Source: an uncultured Clostridia bacterium (GTDB lineage Bacteria; Bacillota; Clostridia; Christensenellales; Borkfalkiaceae). From it: a stretch of 64,000 nt of DNA. Shown here in pieces: positions 1 through 8,344 of this stretch. The stretch lies in assembly GCA_947624005.1 (NCBI GenBank), contig CANQHV010000002.1:140373-204372 (forward strand), read 5' to 3'. Position 1 is the stretch's first letter, and each line of letters begins with the position of its first letter. The notes under the pieces are model-generated. The model did no database searches. It saw only the letters and a list, made by a program, of their open reading frames with translations, and was not told the origin of the DNA. The position numbers and the translations under genes were made by a program.

Positions 1-1
1 G

Positions 2-304
2 TCCGCGGAAGTTGCCGAACCGCCCGCGGAAACCGCAGAGGCACAGCCCGCCGAATCTGCCGAGGCTACCGCCGAAGCTCAACCCGAGCAACCCGCCGCG
101 ACAAAGAGTGCGGCAAAAACCACGACCGCGAAGAGTACGGCAAAGAAGCCCGCGGCAAAAACTTCGACCGCGAAGAGCACGACGAAGAAGCCCGCGGCAA
201 AAACTTCGACCGCGAAAAGCACGGCGAAAAAACCCGCGGCAAAAACTTCAACTGCAAAGACCACGGCGAAAAAGCCGACCGCTAAAAATACTACTGAAAA
301 GTAA
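2..304 (+). CDS. C-terminal part of a histone-H1-like Lys/Ala/Pro-rich repeat protein (5' end outside window)
   Basis: The frame enters at base 2 without a start, so only about 100 C-terminal residues are visible. Residues 1-36 are an acidic Ala/Glu/Pro/Gln linker. From residue 37 comes a basic tail made of a 14-residue repeat (AAKTSTAKSTAKKP and variants) present four times, with a partial fifth copy, ending in TEK. Such tails resemble eukaryotic histone H1 and bacterial H1-like tails and would bind nucleic acid or another polyanion by charge; that is inference, because low-complexity tails arise independently and the N-terminal domain that would name the protein lies upstream. The McrB-like gene begins about 100 bases downstream on the same strand, so co-transcription is possible. 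Confidence 0.7.
   Translation, partial: SAEVAEPPAETAEAQPAESAEATAEAQPEQPAATKSAAKTTTAKSTAKKPAAKTSTAKSTTKKPAAKTSTAKSTAKKPAAKTSTAKTTAKKPTAKNTTEK
110..277 (+). repeat. 42-bp in-frame tandem repeat, four copies
   Basis: Copies start at 110, 152, 194 and 236, with a degenerate fifth from 278. Each encodes one 14-residue Lys/Ala/Thr/Pro unit of the H1-like tail. The copies differ by only a few bases, mostly in the third and eighth to eleventh codons, so copy number could change by slippage or recombination. Confidence 0.85.
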
Positions 305-402
305 TTATAAGCGAGCCGCGCAAGCGGTAACTCATTCAATGGGCTTAAATACTTGTAACTGACCCGCGCAAGCGGAAAACGCTATTGTTTTGAGGAATCT
401 TT

Positions 403-1962
403 ATGGGGGAATTTTCTCAATTTTACATAGACTTTTTATGGACGTTGTTGCAAAACATATGGGGCTTTATCAAGTCGATTGGGCTTGCCTTTTATAAGTT
501 TTTCATCGGCGACGTAATAAACTATTTCAAGACCCTCGGCGACGCCGTGCAGGACTTTGACGTGTTGGGTTGGATTTGCCTTATCGTCATTGCCGCCGTA
601 AACGCCGTGCTGGTGTTTTTCCTCGTGTACAGGTTGGTACAGCTTTTACGCAGATACATAATTTACAGAGGGAAAGAGGTCGAAAAAGACAAGTTGCAGG
701 AAGAGGTGGCGCGGCTTAAAGAGCAAGCCGACCAGTTGGTTCGCGAAAAAAGTCAGATTTTTGCCCTTAAAATGGGCGTAGACGGCAAGTACGAACTGCC
801 GTCGTCCGAAAGCGCGAACCCCGACGACGAAGAAAAAAAGCAAGAGGGCGGAGCGTTCGGCGCAAGCCGCTTTACAAAGCTTATAAACCTCGACGAAAAA
901 TACGCGCGCGAACCCAATGTAATTTACATGGACGAAAAGGATATGCTTTCGCTCGATCAAATTGTCGAACGCTTCCGAAACTTCGCCGCTTCGCAACTTA
1001 AACTTTATTACACGGTAAACACAATACGTTTGTTTTTTGCGGGACTTGCGACTTCGCACCTTTTGATTCTCGAAGGTATTTCTGGTACAGGTAAAACGAG
1101 CTTGCCGTATGCGATGGGTAAATTCTTCAACCACAGCACCGCAATTTGCTCGGTTCAGCCGTCGTGGCGTGACCGCGCCGAACTTATAGGTTACTACAAC
1201 GAGTTCACCAAAAAGTTCAACGAAACCGACTTTTTGACGTGCTTGTACGAAACGACCTTGCGCGAAGACCCCGATTTTATCGTCCTCGACGAAATGAACC
1301 TCGCGCGTATCGAGTACTATTTCGCGGACTTTTTGTCCATTATGGAAATGCCCGACACAAGCGAGTGGAAAATCGACCTTATCGCCGCGCCCTCGCCTAC
1401 CGACCCCAAAAACGTTGTTTACGGCAAACTGCTTGTGCCGCAAAACGTATGGTTTATAGGTACCGCGAACAACGACGACTCGACGTTTACGATAACCGAT
1501 AAGGTTTACGACCGTGCGATTTCGCTGGGACTTAACGAAAGGGCAAGTTACTTCGACGCGCCAATTACCGAAAGTTATAACTGTTCGTATTCGTACCTCG
1601 AAACGCTGTTTGAACACGCGCGGCAGGAATTTAAAATTTCCGAAGAAAACGAGGCGAAAATCAAAGAACTTGATAACTTTATTCGCGAAAAGTTCAAAAT
1701 TTCGTTCGGTAACCGTATTATGAAACAGCTTCGGCTGTTTGTGCCCGCGTTTATGGCGTGCGGCGGTTCGGAAGTCGGCGGCATAGACTTTATCGTCCAA
1801 AGCAAAATTTTGCGCAAATTCAACGCGCTTAATCTGCCGTTCCTTATGAAAGAGCTTAACGAACTTATCACGTATTTCGACAAGCATTTTGGCAAGGGGA
1901 ATATGGCAATCTGCATAGCGTACGTGCAGGAACTTATAAAAATGAACGGCGGCGTAAACTGA
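403..1962 (+). CDS. Membrane-anchored McrB-like AAA+ ATPase
   Basis: 519 residues. A hydrophobic segment at about 55-79 is followed by a charged coiled coil (91-118), so the ATPase domain should be tethered to the membrane. The AAA+ core has a Walker A GISGTGKT (225-232), a Walker B ending in Asp296-Glu297 (VLDEMNLAR) and a sensor-1-like GTANNDD near 353; this pattern is that of the McrB/dynein-like branch. Family knowledge: McrB proteins are motors that pair with a nuclease partner (McrC or DUF2357/DUF524 types). Here the next gene is a DUF2357-like protein without a visible nuclease motif, followed by a SipW signal peptidase. The start has a GAGGAA ribosome site. The ATPase call is firm; what it moves or remodels is unknown. 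Confidence 0.85.
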   Translation: MGEFSQFYIDFLWTLLQNIWGFIKSIGLAFYKFFIGDVINYFKTLGDAVQDFDVLGWICLIVIAAVNAVLVFFLVYRLVQLLRRYIIYRGKEVEKDKLQEEVARLKEQADQLVREKSQIFALKMGVDGKYELPSSESANPDDEEKKQEGGAFGASRFTKLINLDEKYAREPNVIYMDEKDMLSLDQIVERFRNFAASQLKLYYTVNTIRLFFAGLATSHLLILEGISGTGKTSLPYAMGKFFNHSTAICSVQPSWRDRAELIGYYNEFTKKFNETDFLTCLYETTLREDPDFIVLDEMNLARIEYYFADFLSIMEMPDTSEWKIDLIAAPSPTDPKNVVYGKLLVPQNVWFIGTANNDDSTFTITDKVYDRAISLGLNERASYFDAPITESYNCSYSYLETLFEHARQEFKISEENEAKIKELDNFIREKFKISFGNRIMKQLRLFVPAFMACGGSEVGGIDFIVQSKILRKFNALNLPFLMKELNELITYFDKHFGKGNMAICIAYVQELIKMNGGVN

Positions 1963-2091
1963 TTTAAGCCGCGCACACTTACGGCGGCGTATTTTTGCGC
2001 CGCTGTAATACATAAGGCGTTTTCGCCTGAATTACGGGCGTTTGCGCCGAAAAAAGGCGTTTTGCGGGTCGCGCCGCAAGGGGGAAGCTAA

Positions 2092-3711
2092 ATGGAAGCC
2101 GAATTTTTGCAGAATTTTATCGGTAAATTCACGTCGGACGGCGATATTTACGATAAATTTTTTACCGCTCTGCGTTCGGGAACGAATAAAATCGTCCATA
2201 ACACCGTATCCGAAAATTTTCAGCTTGACGAAAATTGGATATACACCATCGAGGGCGGGTTGTACTCTATCGAGGCGATAATCCGCAACCCCCGCAAGTT
2301 CATACGCGAAGAAGAGGTGACGGTAGACGTCGCGCGCGCAAAGCGCACCACTTCGAAAACAGTGCGGCACCTTGCCTCGCATACGCAATACGTCGAGGCG
2401 GCGGAAGAGGACAACGTGCGCCCCAAAAAAGTGCTTGTCGCCGAAATCGAAGAAGATATCGCCATTTACGAAAACCGTTTTGTTTTCGCGCTTATAAACA
2501 AGCTTAACGACTTTGTCGAAAGGCGCAATCACGATATTCAGAACCGTGCGGAAAGCGCGGATTATACCAATCTCAACGTAAATTCCGAATTCAACGTCGG
2601 TAAAAACAACTTCAAATGCAACCTCGAAATCAAGGTTAAAGAGCCTACGCACGACGAGGAAAACCTTGAAGTGCAAAACGGGCTTTTGGAAAAAATTTCG
2701 CTTATACGCAAGCGTATACAGCTTATAAAGCAGACGGCGTTTTATCACCAACTGACAAAATCGAAGCCCGTCAAGCCGCCCATTCAGAAGACCAACCTTT
2801 TGCGAATGAACGTTGACTACCGCAACTGCTACAACCTTTGGCTGTTTATTTCGGCGTATAATCACCTCGGTTTCAGTATTCACGTCACCGAAAAAGATTT
2901 GCCCGTAGAGGGCGATTATTACGACGATTTGACCGTCGTCGTCGGGCTTGCCGTGCAGTCGCTTGTCACCGACGGTAATCTACGCCGCGAAATGTACAGC
3001 GAAATTCCTATTAAAAAGAAGCAGGAAAAGGACTTCCGACTTGTCACAAACTACAACTTTACGCCCGACTTCGGCGTAGGCAAAGAGAACGTTTCCGAGG
3101 GCGAGGACGCCGTAAACGAGTATTATTTCCGACAGATGCGCGACGAGCTTGTACGCGCCACAAAGCGCAAAAACGACGTGGTTGAAACCAAGGACCTCGA
3201 CCTTAATTTCAGACATTTTTACAGGTCAATTGCCAAAATCAACGGCGAAATGTATAAGGACATAATCTATTCGGAAATGCCCGAAAAAGTCGGCGGGCGC
3301 ACTGTTATACAGAAGCGCGAACAAGCGGTTAAAAATCAGAAATTGCTTTTACGGCGGTTTGCGCAGCTGTCTAAATTACAGCGTGCGGAATTCGAAAAAA
3401 CGCTTAAAATGGAAAAACGCGAGCTTTTAAAGCTCGAAAAGCTTGAAGAGGACCTGCAAAAAGCCAAAAAACAGCGTATTCGCAAGCAAGAGGCGGCGCA
3501 GAAGAAAAAGTTGCGGCTTAAAAAGATTGAGGATCGCGAGCGCGACGCTATTATTTCGGCGGAGGCGTACGAAAGGGACCTTCGCGGCGTAAAAGCGGCG
3601 AAAACCGCCCAAAAAGACGAAGAAAGGCGTTTGCGGCGCGAGGAAGCCAAACGCGAACGCGAGCTGAAAAAACTGCAAGAACTGAAAGATAAATACGATG
3701 GAGAAGAATAA
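2092..3711 (+). CDS. DUF2357-like partner protein with C-terminal coiled coil, no nuclease motif seen
   Basis: 539 residues. The first 150 or so carry the pattern I associate with DUF2357 proteins paired with McrB-like ATPases: an RNPRKFI...EEEV stretch, VRHLASHTQ and YENRFVFALI. The central part is soluble and unremarkable. From about residue 410 to the end it is a long, highly charged Glu/Lys/Arg coiled coil. I see no PD-(D/E)XK motif, so this is probably not a restriction nuclease. It starts with a GGGGGAAG ribosome site 129 bases after the McrB-like gene, and its last 14 bases overlap the signal peptidase gene, which implies translational coupling. The DUF2357 assignment is from memory of motifs and would need a profile search. 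Confidence 0.6.
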   Translation: MEAEFLQNFIGKFTSDGDIYDKFFTALRSGTNKIVHNTVSENFQLDENWIYTIEGGLYSIEAIIRNPRKFIREEEVTVDVARAKRTTSKTVRHLASHTQYVEAAEEDNVRPKKVLVAEIEEDIAIYENRFVFALINKLNDFVERRNHDIQNRAESADYTNLNVNSEFNVGKNNFKCNLEIKVKEPTHDEENLEVQNGLLEKISLIRKRIQLIKQTAFYHQLTKSKPVKPPIQKTNLLRMNVDYRNCYNLWLFISAYNHLGFSIHVTEKDLPVEGDYYDDLTVVVGLAVQSLVTDGNLRREMYSEIPIKKKQEKDFRLVTNYNFTPDFGVGKENVSEGEDAVNEYYFRQMRDELVRATKRKNDVVETKDLDLNFRHFYRSIAKINGEMYKDIIYSEMPEKVGGRTVIQKREQAVKNQKLLLRRFAQLSKLQRAEFEKTLKMEKRELLKLEKLEEDLQKAKKQRIRKQEAAQKKKLRLKKIEDRERDAIISAEAYERDLRGVKAAKTAQKDEERRLRREEAKRERELKKLQELKDKYDGEE

Positions 3712-4459
3712 GACAAAAAGAATATTTTCGTTTGTCGGGTTTTTCGTTTCGCTTGCCATATTCGCGCTTGCGCTGTCCGTTTTTATACTGTCGTTTACCT
3801 CGAAATCGCAAAATCGCCCCGTGGAATTGTTCGGGTATTCGTTTGCGGTAGTTGTCACCGATTCAATGGAGCCTGAAATCAAAGTCGGCGATATGATAAT
3901 CATTAAGTCGTGCGATATACGCGATATCAAGGTCGGCGACAACGCGGTTTATATCGGTCAAAGCGGCAATTTTGCGGGCAAAAGCATTGTGCATAAAGTA
4001 ATCGACGTCGGCGCGGACGAAAACGGCGTTTGGTTGCAGACGCAGGGTATAGCAAATAAATTGCCCGACCCCGATTTGGTGCGCGAAAGCTTTTTTATCG
4101 GCGTGGAAAAAAGTCATTCGGCGGCTTTGGGCGCGTTTATATCCTTTTTGCGCAAGCCCTTGAATTGGCTGTATATCATTATTATAATCGTTGTTTTGCC
4201 GTTCGCCGTCAGACAGATTATTTATATAATCAAAAGAATACGGCGAGGAAAAGGGGAAGAGGCTTCGGACGGTTCGTCCGATACGCCCGAGGCGGTCGCC
4301 GACAAAGGGGCGTCAAGCCCCGACGGCACGTTTGACAGCACGCAAAACGGCGTTTCAGACGGCGCGTTAAACGGCGCGCAGAGCGAACTTACAGACGGCG
4401 CAAAAAAAGCCGACGAGAGCGAGGCGGACAACCTTAAAAACGGAGAAAACGAGCCTTAA
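3698..4459 (+). CDS. sipW: SipW-type (ER-like) signal peptidase I
   Basis: 253 residues. A membrane segment (about 9-33) is followed by the S26 catalytic core: Ser56 in VVTDSMEPEIKVGD and His99 in SIVHKVIDVG. A His in place of the usual Lys general base marks the SipW/ER type, as in Bacillus subtilis SipW, which processes TasA and TapA. A second membrane segment lies near residues 157-180, then an acidic, low-complexity tail (about 190-253) rich in Asp, Ser, Gly and Ala. The gene overlaps the preceding coding region by 14 bases. Two proteins with SipW-type signal peptides are encoded just downstream on the other strand and are its likely substrates (inference from proximity and signal type). 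Confidence 0.88.
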   Translation: MEKNKTKRIFSFVGFFVSLAIFALALSVFILSFTSKSQNRPVELFGYSFAVVVTDSMEPEIKVGDMIIIKSCDIRDIKVGDNAVYIGQSGNFAGKSIVHKVIDVGADENGVWLQTQGIANKLPDPDLVRESFFIGVEKSHSAALGAFISFLRKPLNWLYIIIIIVVLPFAVRQIIYIIKRIRRGKGEEASDGSSDTPEAVADKGASSPDGTFDSTQNGVSDGALNGAQSELTDGAKKADESEADNLKNGENEP

Positions 4460-4485
4460 AAGAGTTTGTTAAAATTAAATAAACA

Positions 4486-4516
4486 GCGGCGCGCGGAATT
4501 TTATTCCGCGCGCCGC
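4486..4516. terminator. Bidirectional hairpin between convergent genes
   Basis: A 14-bp perfect stem (4486-4499 with 4503-4516, GC-rich GCGGCGCGCGGAAT) with a 3-base loop lies between the signal peptidase gene and the convergent secreted-protein gene. A-rich sequence on the left gives a U-tract for the minus-strand transcript; the plus-strand tract is weak. Confidence 0.75.
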
Positions 4517-4547
4517 ATTGCATTGTAATAATTTTTGCGGTTCCGAA

Positions 4548-6824
4548 TTATGATGTCGGTTTCCAATCTGCCGCGTTATAATCGCCGTCAACCGTGACGT
4601 CGTAGCCATCCATCTGCTGTGCATACGCTTTATCATTCCAATCTTCGGGAAGATTGGTAGTGTAACCGACGGCAATTGTTTTACCATTGCCTGCAATACC
4701 GCAAGTTCCGTTTTCGTCACGATAGTAGAGGTAAATAACCGCGCCGTTACCCGTAAACGCAAGCATAACGCCCGTTTCGGTGTAAACTGCGCCACCTTTG
4801 ACAAAACTTCCAGCAGTAATAGTAACATCATTACTGTTGTAATCTGTCTGCAAAATTGTAACACCTTGATAAATAAAGTCGATTGCGCTTATATATTTTT
4901 CGGGGTCGGCTTGATCGGTTTTCGGACCTTCTTCCGCACTTGCGCCTATATCGAGATAAAGGAAACGTACGCCACTACCAGTGTTACTTCCAATTATATA
5001 TTCAGACTTCAAATCTTTTTCAGTGGTTATAGGAAATTCGAAATAGAACATAATATATTGTGGTAATTTAACATTAATAATAATGTCAGTTGAGGTTGAG
5101 GATACCAAACCGGTATCAGCTTGATTATCAGTCCTTTCAATATAAAACGGATTTTCCGACGTGGCTTTTTCTCTATAAACTCTTCGAAGTACTAATTCTT
5201 CTTTATCTTTGCGCGCAATCACGACAAATCTCATTGTTCCATAGTGGGCAGGTTTAAACCAAATTCCACTATTCGGTATTGCGACAGGTTCTGTTTCTGT
5301 GCCGTAAGTTTTACCCATCCAACTTATTTGACCATGATCTGAATACTGTTGTGAACCACCACCATTAGGATACCAATATAAATCAGTGTAAGCGTTAATT
5401 TCGCTTTCTAAACGTATAGATGTATAATTTATTTTTTGATTGACAGGAACAAAAAGATCTTGTATACCTTGCGGTAGGTTTGCTATTTCTGTATCATTTA
5501 CAGCATACGCTTTGAATCCAGAGCTAGTAGTATAAGAAGAGCTAGTAGTAAGATAATAACCGCTTGTATCGGTATCGTCTATATATTTTTTTTCATAAGT
5601 ATAAAGCCCACGAGGAACATTGCTACTCCCAGGTGAGTCGCCTGATCCTTTAATAGTCCAATCAGCATAATCATTACTAGGTTGTTCAAGCTCATTATCA
5701 AATGTTATTGAAAAGTTATCAAATTTATTTTCACCACCAATAAAATAACCTACATTATTATCGGAAGCAAGTTCACGTGCATCAGCTCCAACATAGGTAG
5801 AACCCAAGTTTGGTTGCTCTGAATCTTCTGGTTTAGCGCTAATGGGCATCCATTGACTTTGATCAAGTAGTTTCCAATAATTTTCACTATGGTCAAGTTT
5901 TGGTAAATAAGGGGAAACAACACTGGGATCTTTTTCGGTAGCACCTTTATCTTTAACATTTTTAGCGTCAGGGTCAGAAAAGTTAAATTGATTGTCGCTT
6001 ATTTTTACTAATCTATCGTAGAAAGCTTCGACGTCAAACGATGCGCCGAAATTAGAACCGCTACCGCCTGCGCCGCCTGTTAAGTTATTATTATCTTTAT
6101 ATTCGGGGTTAATGCTACCGATAATACTGTTGACGGTGGAGTAACCGTCTGCACGCAAAACCAACGAACCGCCGATTACGCCTATTGAAGAGGCTTTTTG
6201 ACCGACATAACCAATGGCAAGCCCGACAGCGGCGGGATCCGTTTCGGTAATATCTGCATACTTTGTGTTTTGCCCGCTTAACGCAGAAGCAACTTCGACG
6301 GTGGGGTTATCAAGAATAAAATTCTTGATTTCGGAGTCGGGACCCGTTTTGCCGAAGAACCCTACCGAGTTCGAAAAGGTATAATCTTCCGCCGCGGCAT
6401 TTGCGTATAAAACGTCTTTATTTGTAGAAATTACAAGGTTTGTTATAGTATGACCATTGCCGTTGAAAGTTCCGTTAAACGGGTTTTCTTCGTTACCGAT
6501 AGGGGGCAGGATATAGCCTTTACCCATTACTATATCGTTGCCCAATTCAAAATAATAATTCTTATCTTTAAGTCTGCCCGTATTCTGTAACCAAGCAAGA
6601 TTATACAAATGAGTTTGATTAGTTATTCCGAATGGACCAACTTTTTCGCCGTCGCCTTCTTTAACGGAGGCGCCGTTGCCGTAAGCGAAATATGCGCCCG
6701 CCGCCGCGCCGTCCAGATTCAATTGGCGGGTATAAATAGTAAACCACGCAAAAGCAGTGCCCACCGCAAACAGCGCGAGCAGTAAAGACAATATTATACA
6801 GAAAATCTTTAAACGTATTTTCAT
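4548..6824 (-). CDS. Large secreted protein with SipW-type signal peptide
   Basis: 758 residues. The N-terminus has a basic start, a hydrophobic stretch (about 7-24) and a TAFAWFTIYTRQ junction, the pattern of SipW-dependent signal peptides. Residues about 70-125 (LYNLAWLQNTGR, then PFNGTFNGNGHTITNLVI) look like the start of a beta-helix/GLUG-type surface domain. The rest is Gly/Asn/Ser/Thr-rich and extracellular in character; I recognise no catalytic motif and no LPXTG anchor. It begins two bases after the stop of the 270-residue gene and shares its promoter. Codon use in the middle part (roughly 5050-6000) is more AT-rich than in either end or in the neighbours. Likely a surface or matrix protein. 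Confidence 0.8.
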   Translation of the reverse strand: MKIRLKIFCIILSLLLALFAVGTAFAWFTIYTRQLNLDGAAAGAYFAYGNGASVKEGDGEKVGPFGITNQTHLYNLAWLQNTGRLKDKNYYFELGNDIVMGKGYILPPIGNEENPFNGTFNGNGHTITNLVISTNKDVLYANAAAEDYTFSNSVGFFGKTGPDSEIKNFILDNPTVEVASALSGQNTKYADITETDPAAVGLAIGYVGQKASSIGVIGGSLVLRADGYSTVNSIIGSINPEYKDNNNLTGGAGGSGSNFGASFDVEAFYDRLVKISDNQFNFSDPDAKNVKDKGATEKDPSVVSPYLPKLDHSENYWKLLDQSQWMPISAKPEDSEQPNLGSTYVGADARELASDNNVGYFIGGENKFDNFSITFDNELEQPSNDYADWTIKGSGDSPGSSNVPRGLYTYEKKYIDDTDTSGYYLTTSSSYTTSSGFKAYAVNDTEIANLPQGIQDLFVPVNQKINYTSIRLESEINAYTDLYWYPNGGGSQQYSDHGQISWMGKTYGTETEPVAIPNSGIWFKPAHYGTMRFVVIARKDKEELVLRRVYREKATSENPFYIERTDNQADTGLVSSTSTDIIINVKLPQYIMFYFEFPITTEKDLKSEYIIGSNTGSGVRFLYLDIGASAEEGPKTDQADPEKYISAIDFIYQGVTILQTDYNSNDVTITAGSFVKGGAVYTETGVMLAFTGNGAVIYLYYRDENGTCGIAGNGKTIAVGYTTNLPEDWNDKAYAQQMDGYDVTVDGDYNAADWKPTS

Positions 6825-6826
6825 AG

Positions 6827-7639
6827 TTATGCCTTTTGGGTATTATCGGGTCTGCCTAATGTAAAATAAATGTCTTGATTGAATTCGATTCGCGTACTTA
6901 AATTCGCTTTGCCGTTGAACATATCGAGAATGATAGAATAAAATGTCATTACATTATCGTCGATATAGTCCATAATAAAGTATCTTGTAATCAAGGTATC
7001 GACTTGGTTTGAGGCGACCTCAAACTCGTCCATACTTATTACAGAGCTTTTCAATTTTGTGTCTTCACCGTAATCGCCTGTATAAAATCCGCCCTCGAAA
7101 AAGGTCATTCTGCCGACGGGAACAGACGTGTTTTCGCTTTGAGTAAATTGAAGCGTATAATCTCCCGTAACGGAAGTATCCGCGCTTGTTTTTGTGGCTT
7201 CTTGAAAAAATATAACGTTCGACAGATAATTATCCCAAATATTTTCTTTTTCGTCGAAACTTTCACTATCATTTCTGTAAGGGTCGCTGTGATTTACGCG
7301 GACGTCAAGGTCAAACGTGCCCGAAACGGTTACCTCGTACTGCATTTTCAAAAGTACGGCGGTAGTTGAACCCGAAATACCCGTGCGGGGCATAAAATCG
7401 CCCATTTCTTTGAGTACTTCGTCTGTTTCGACGTTGTAAGTTTTGCCGTCGGCAGTGGTGGCAAGGTAGGGTACGACGGTAAATTGTTTGACGTCGCCCG
7501 AAGTTGTGACCGCTTCAACGCCGTCGGTATCGGCGCGAAGATTCTGAACAAACCAGGCGTAGCAAACAAAGACGGCAAAAATTGCCGCCAAGACAAGGCA
7601 AACTATCGAAAATATCAATCGCGCTTTACCTTTCTTCAT
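6827..7639 (-). CDS. Secreted protein with SipW-type signal peptide, TasA-sized
   Basis: 270 residues. Positions 1-30 form a SipW-type signal (basic MKKGKAR, hydrophobic 9-26, then CYAWFVQN). The mature part is beta-rich in appearance with no cysteine motif. Its size and signal type match TasA/camelysin-like fibre proteins of Bacillus, but I see no clear sequence match, so a fibre role is inference. It is the first gene of a two-gene operon with the 758-residue protein and is preceded by a near-perfect promoter and a GGGTG ribosome site. The signal peptidase that would process it is encoded about 2.4 kb away on the opposite strand. Confidence 0.8.
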   Translation of the reverse strand: MKKGKARLIFSIVCLVLAAIFAVFVCYAWFVQNLRADTDGVEAVTTSGDVKQFTVVPYLATTADGKTYNVETDEVLKEMGDFMPRTGISGSTTAVLLKMQYEVTVSGTFDLDVRVNHSDPYRNDSESFDEKENIWDNYLSNVIFFQEATKTSADTSVTGDYTLQFTQSENTSVPVGRMTFFEGGFYTGDYGEDTKLKSSVISMDEFEVASNQVDTLITRYFIMDYIDDNVMTFYSIILDMFNGKANLSTRIEFNQDIYFTLGRPDNTQKA

Positions 7640-7664
7640 ACTACACCCATTATATTATAATACA

Positions 7665-7693
7665 ATTATAATATAAAATATTTTCTATGTCAA
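7665..7693 (-). promoter_or_regulatory. Sigma-A promoter of the secreted-protein operon
   Basis: On the minus strand TTGACA (7688-7693) and TATAAT (7665-7670) are separated by exactly 17 bases, and the start codon at 7639 follows 25 bases after the -10. A full-consensus promoter suggests strong expression. Confidence 0.85.
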
Positions 7694-7808
7694 TATATCG
7701 GGAAAAAATTCAAAAATTTTGTGAGTAATTTACAACCGTTATGCGTTTTATACAGTGTATGCTTTTACGCGCGGAAACGGGTTTTGCGAGTGAATTATGA
7801 ATAAAAAC

Positions 7809-8246
7809 GGGGTATTCGACGCGGAAGTGCGAAACACCAAAACCCGCGCCCCGACGTGAAGTTAAACGATTGAAAATAAAGGGGGTGCCGCTGATCTCGC
7901 CAAGGCGAGAGCTTCGCCATACGGCTCGCGCGGGGTATTCGACGCGGAAGTGCGGAACACCAAAACCCGCGCCCCGACGTGAAACTAACGATTGAAAATG
8001 AGAGGGGTGCCGCTGATCTCGCCAAGGCGAGAGCTTCGCCTTACGGCTCGCGCGAGGTATTCGACACGGAAGTGCGGTACACCAAAACCCGCGCCCCGAC
8101 TTCACGTCACCGAACAAAAATAAATGTAAAGCCGCTGATCTCGCCAAGGCGAGAGCTTCACCTTACGGCTCGCGCGGGGTATTCGACGCGGAAGTGCGGT
8201 ACATCAAAACCCGCGCCCCGACGTGAAGACGGGGCGCGGGTTTTGG
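7809..8246. repeat. 122-bp tandem array containing copies of the tRNA-Leu 3' end
   Basis: Three complete units begin at 7809, 7932 and 8054, and a partial one at 8176 runs into the tRNA-Leu gene. Each unit contains GTATTCGAC, AAAACCCGCGCCCCGAC, the sequence GCCGCTGATC (7887, 8009, 8131), which is the 3' end of the adjoining tRNA (8248), and a short hairpin CTCGCCAAGGCGAG. The last copy of AAAACCCGCGCCCCG forms the left arm of the tRNA terminator. Open frames in this region follow the repeat period and are not credible genes. Together with about 110 bases upstream (7694-7808, nothing seen) this fills the intergenic stretch. Confidence 0.9.
8204..8244 (-). terminator. Terminator of tRNA-Leu(CAA)
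   Basis: A 15-bp perfect stem (8206-8220 with 8230-8244) with a 9-base loop starts directly after the tRNA CCA and ends in UUUU on the minus strand. Its promoter-distal arm is part of the 122-bp repeat. Confidence 0.85.
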
Positions 8247-8330
8247 TGCCGCTGATCGGGGTCGAACCGATATGGTATCGCTACCACTGGATTTTGAGTC
8301 CAGCGCGTCTGCCAATTCCACCACAGCGGC
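8244..8330 (-). tRNA. tRNA-Leu (anticodon CAA)
   Basis: Read on the minus strand it has a 7-bp acceptor stem (GCCGCUG with CAGCGGC), discriminator A and encoded CCA (8244-8246). The anticodon arm CTGGA-CTCAAAA-TCCAG gives anticodon CAA (codon UUG). A long variable arm (TGGTAGCGATACCA) marks it as class II, and the T arm reads GGTTCGACCC. The sequence immediately downstream repeats its 3' end. Confidence 0.95.
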
Positions 8331-8344
8331 AAAACAGCGTTTTC

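Noticed and set aside
646..2013. Long open frame of 455 codons on the minus strand
   Set aside because: It lies wholly opposite the McrB-like ATPase gene, has Arg/Phe/Val-rich composition typical of antisense frames in this genome, and no ribosome site.
403..3711. McrBC/type IV restriction system
   Set aside because: The ATPase is membrane-anchored and the partner shows no nuclease motif; co-occurrence with a signal peptidase argues for another role.
7809..8246. Tandem array considered as a CRISPR
   Set aside because: The 122-bp units are contiguous and near identical over their whole length; there are no short repeats with unique spacers and no cas genes.
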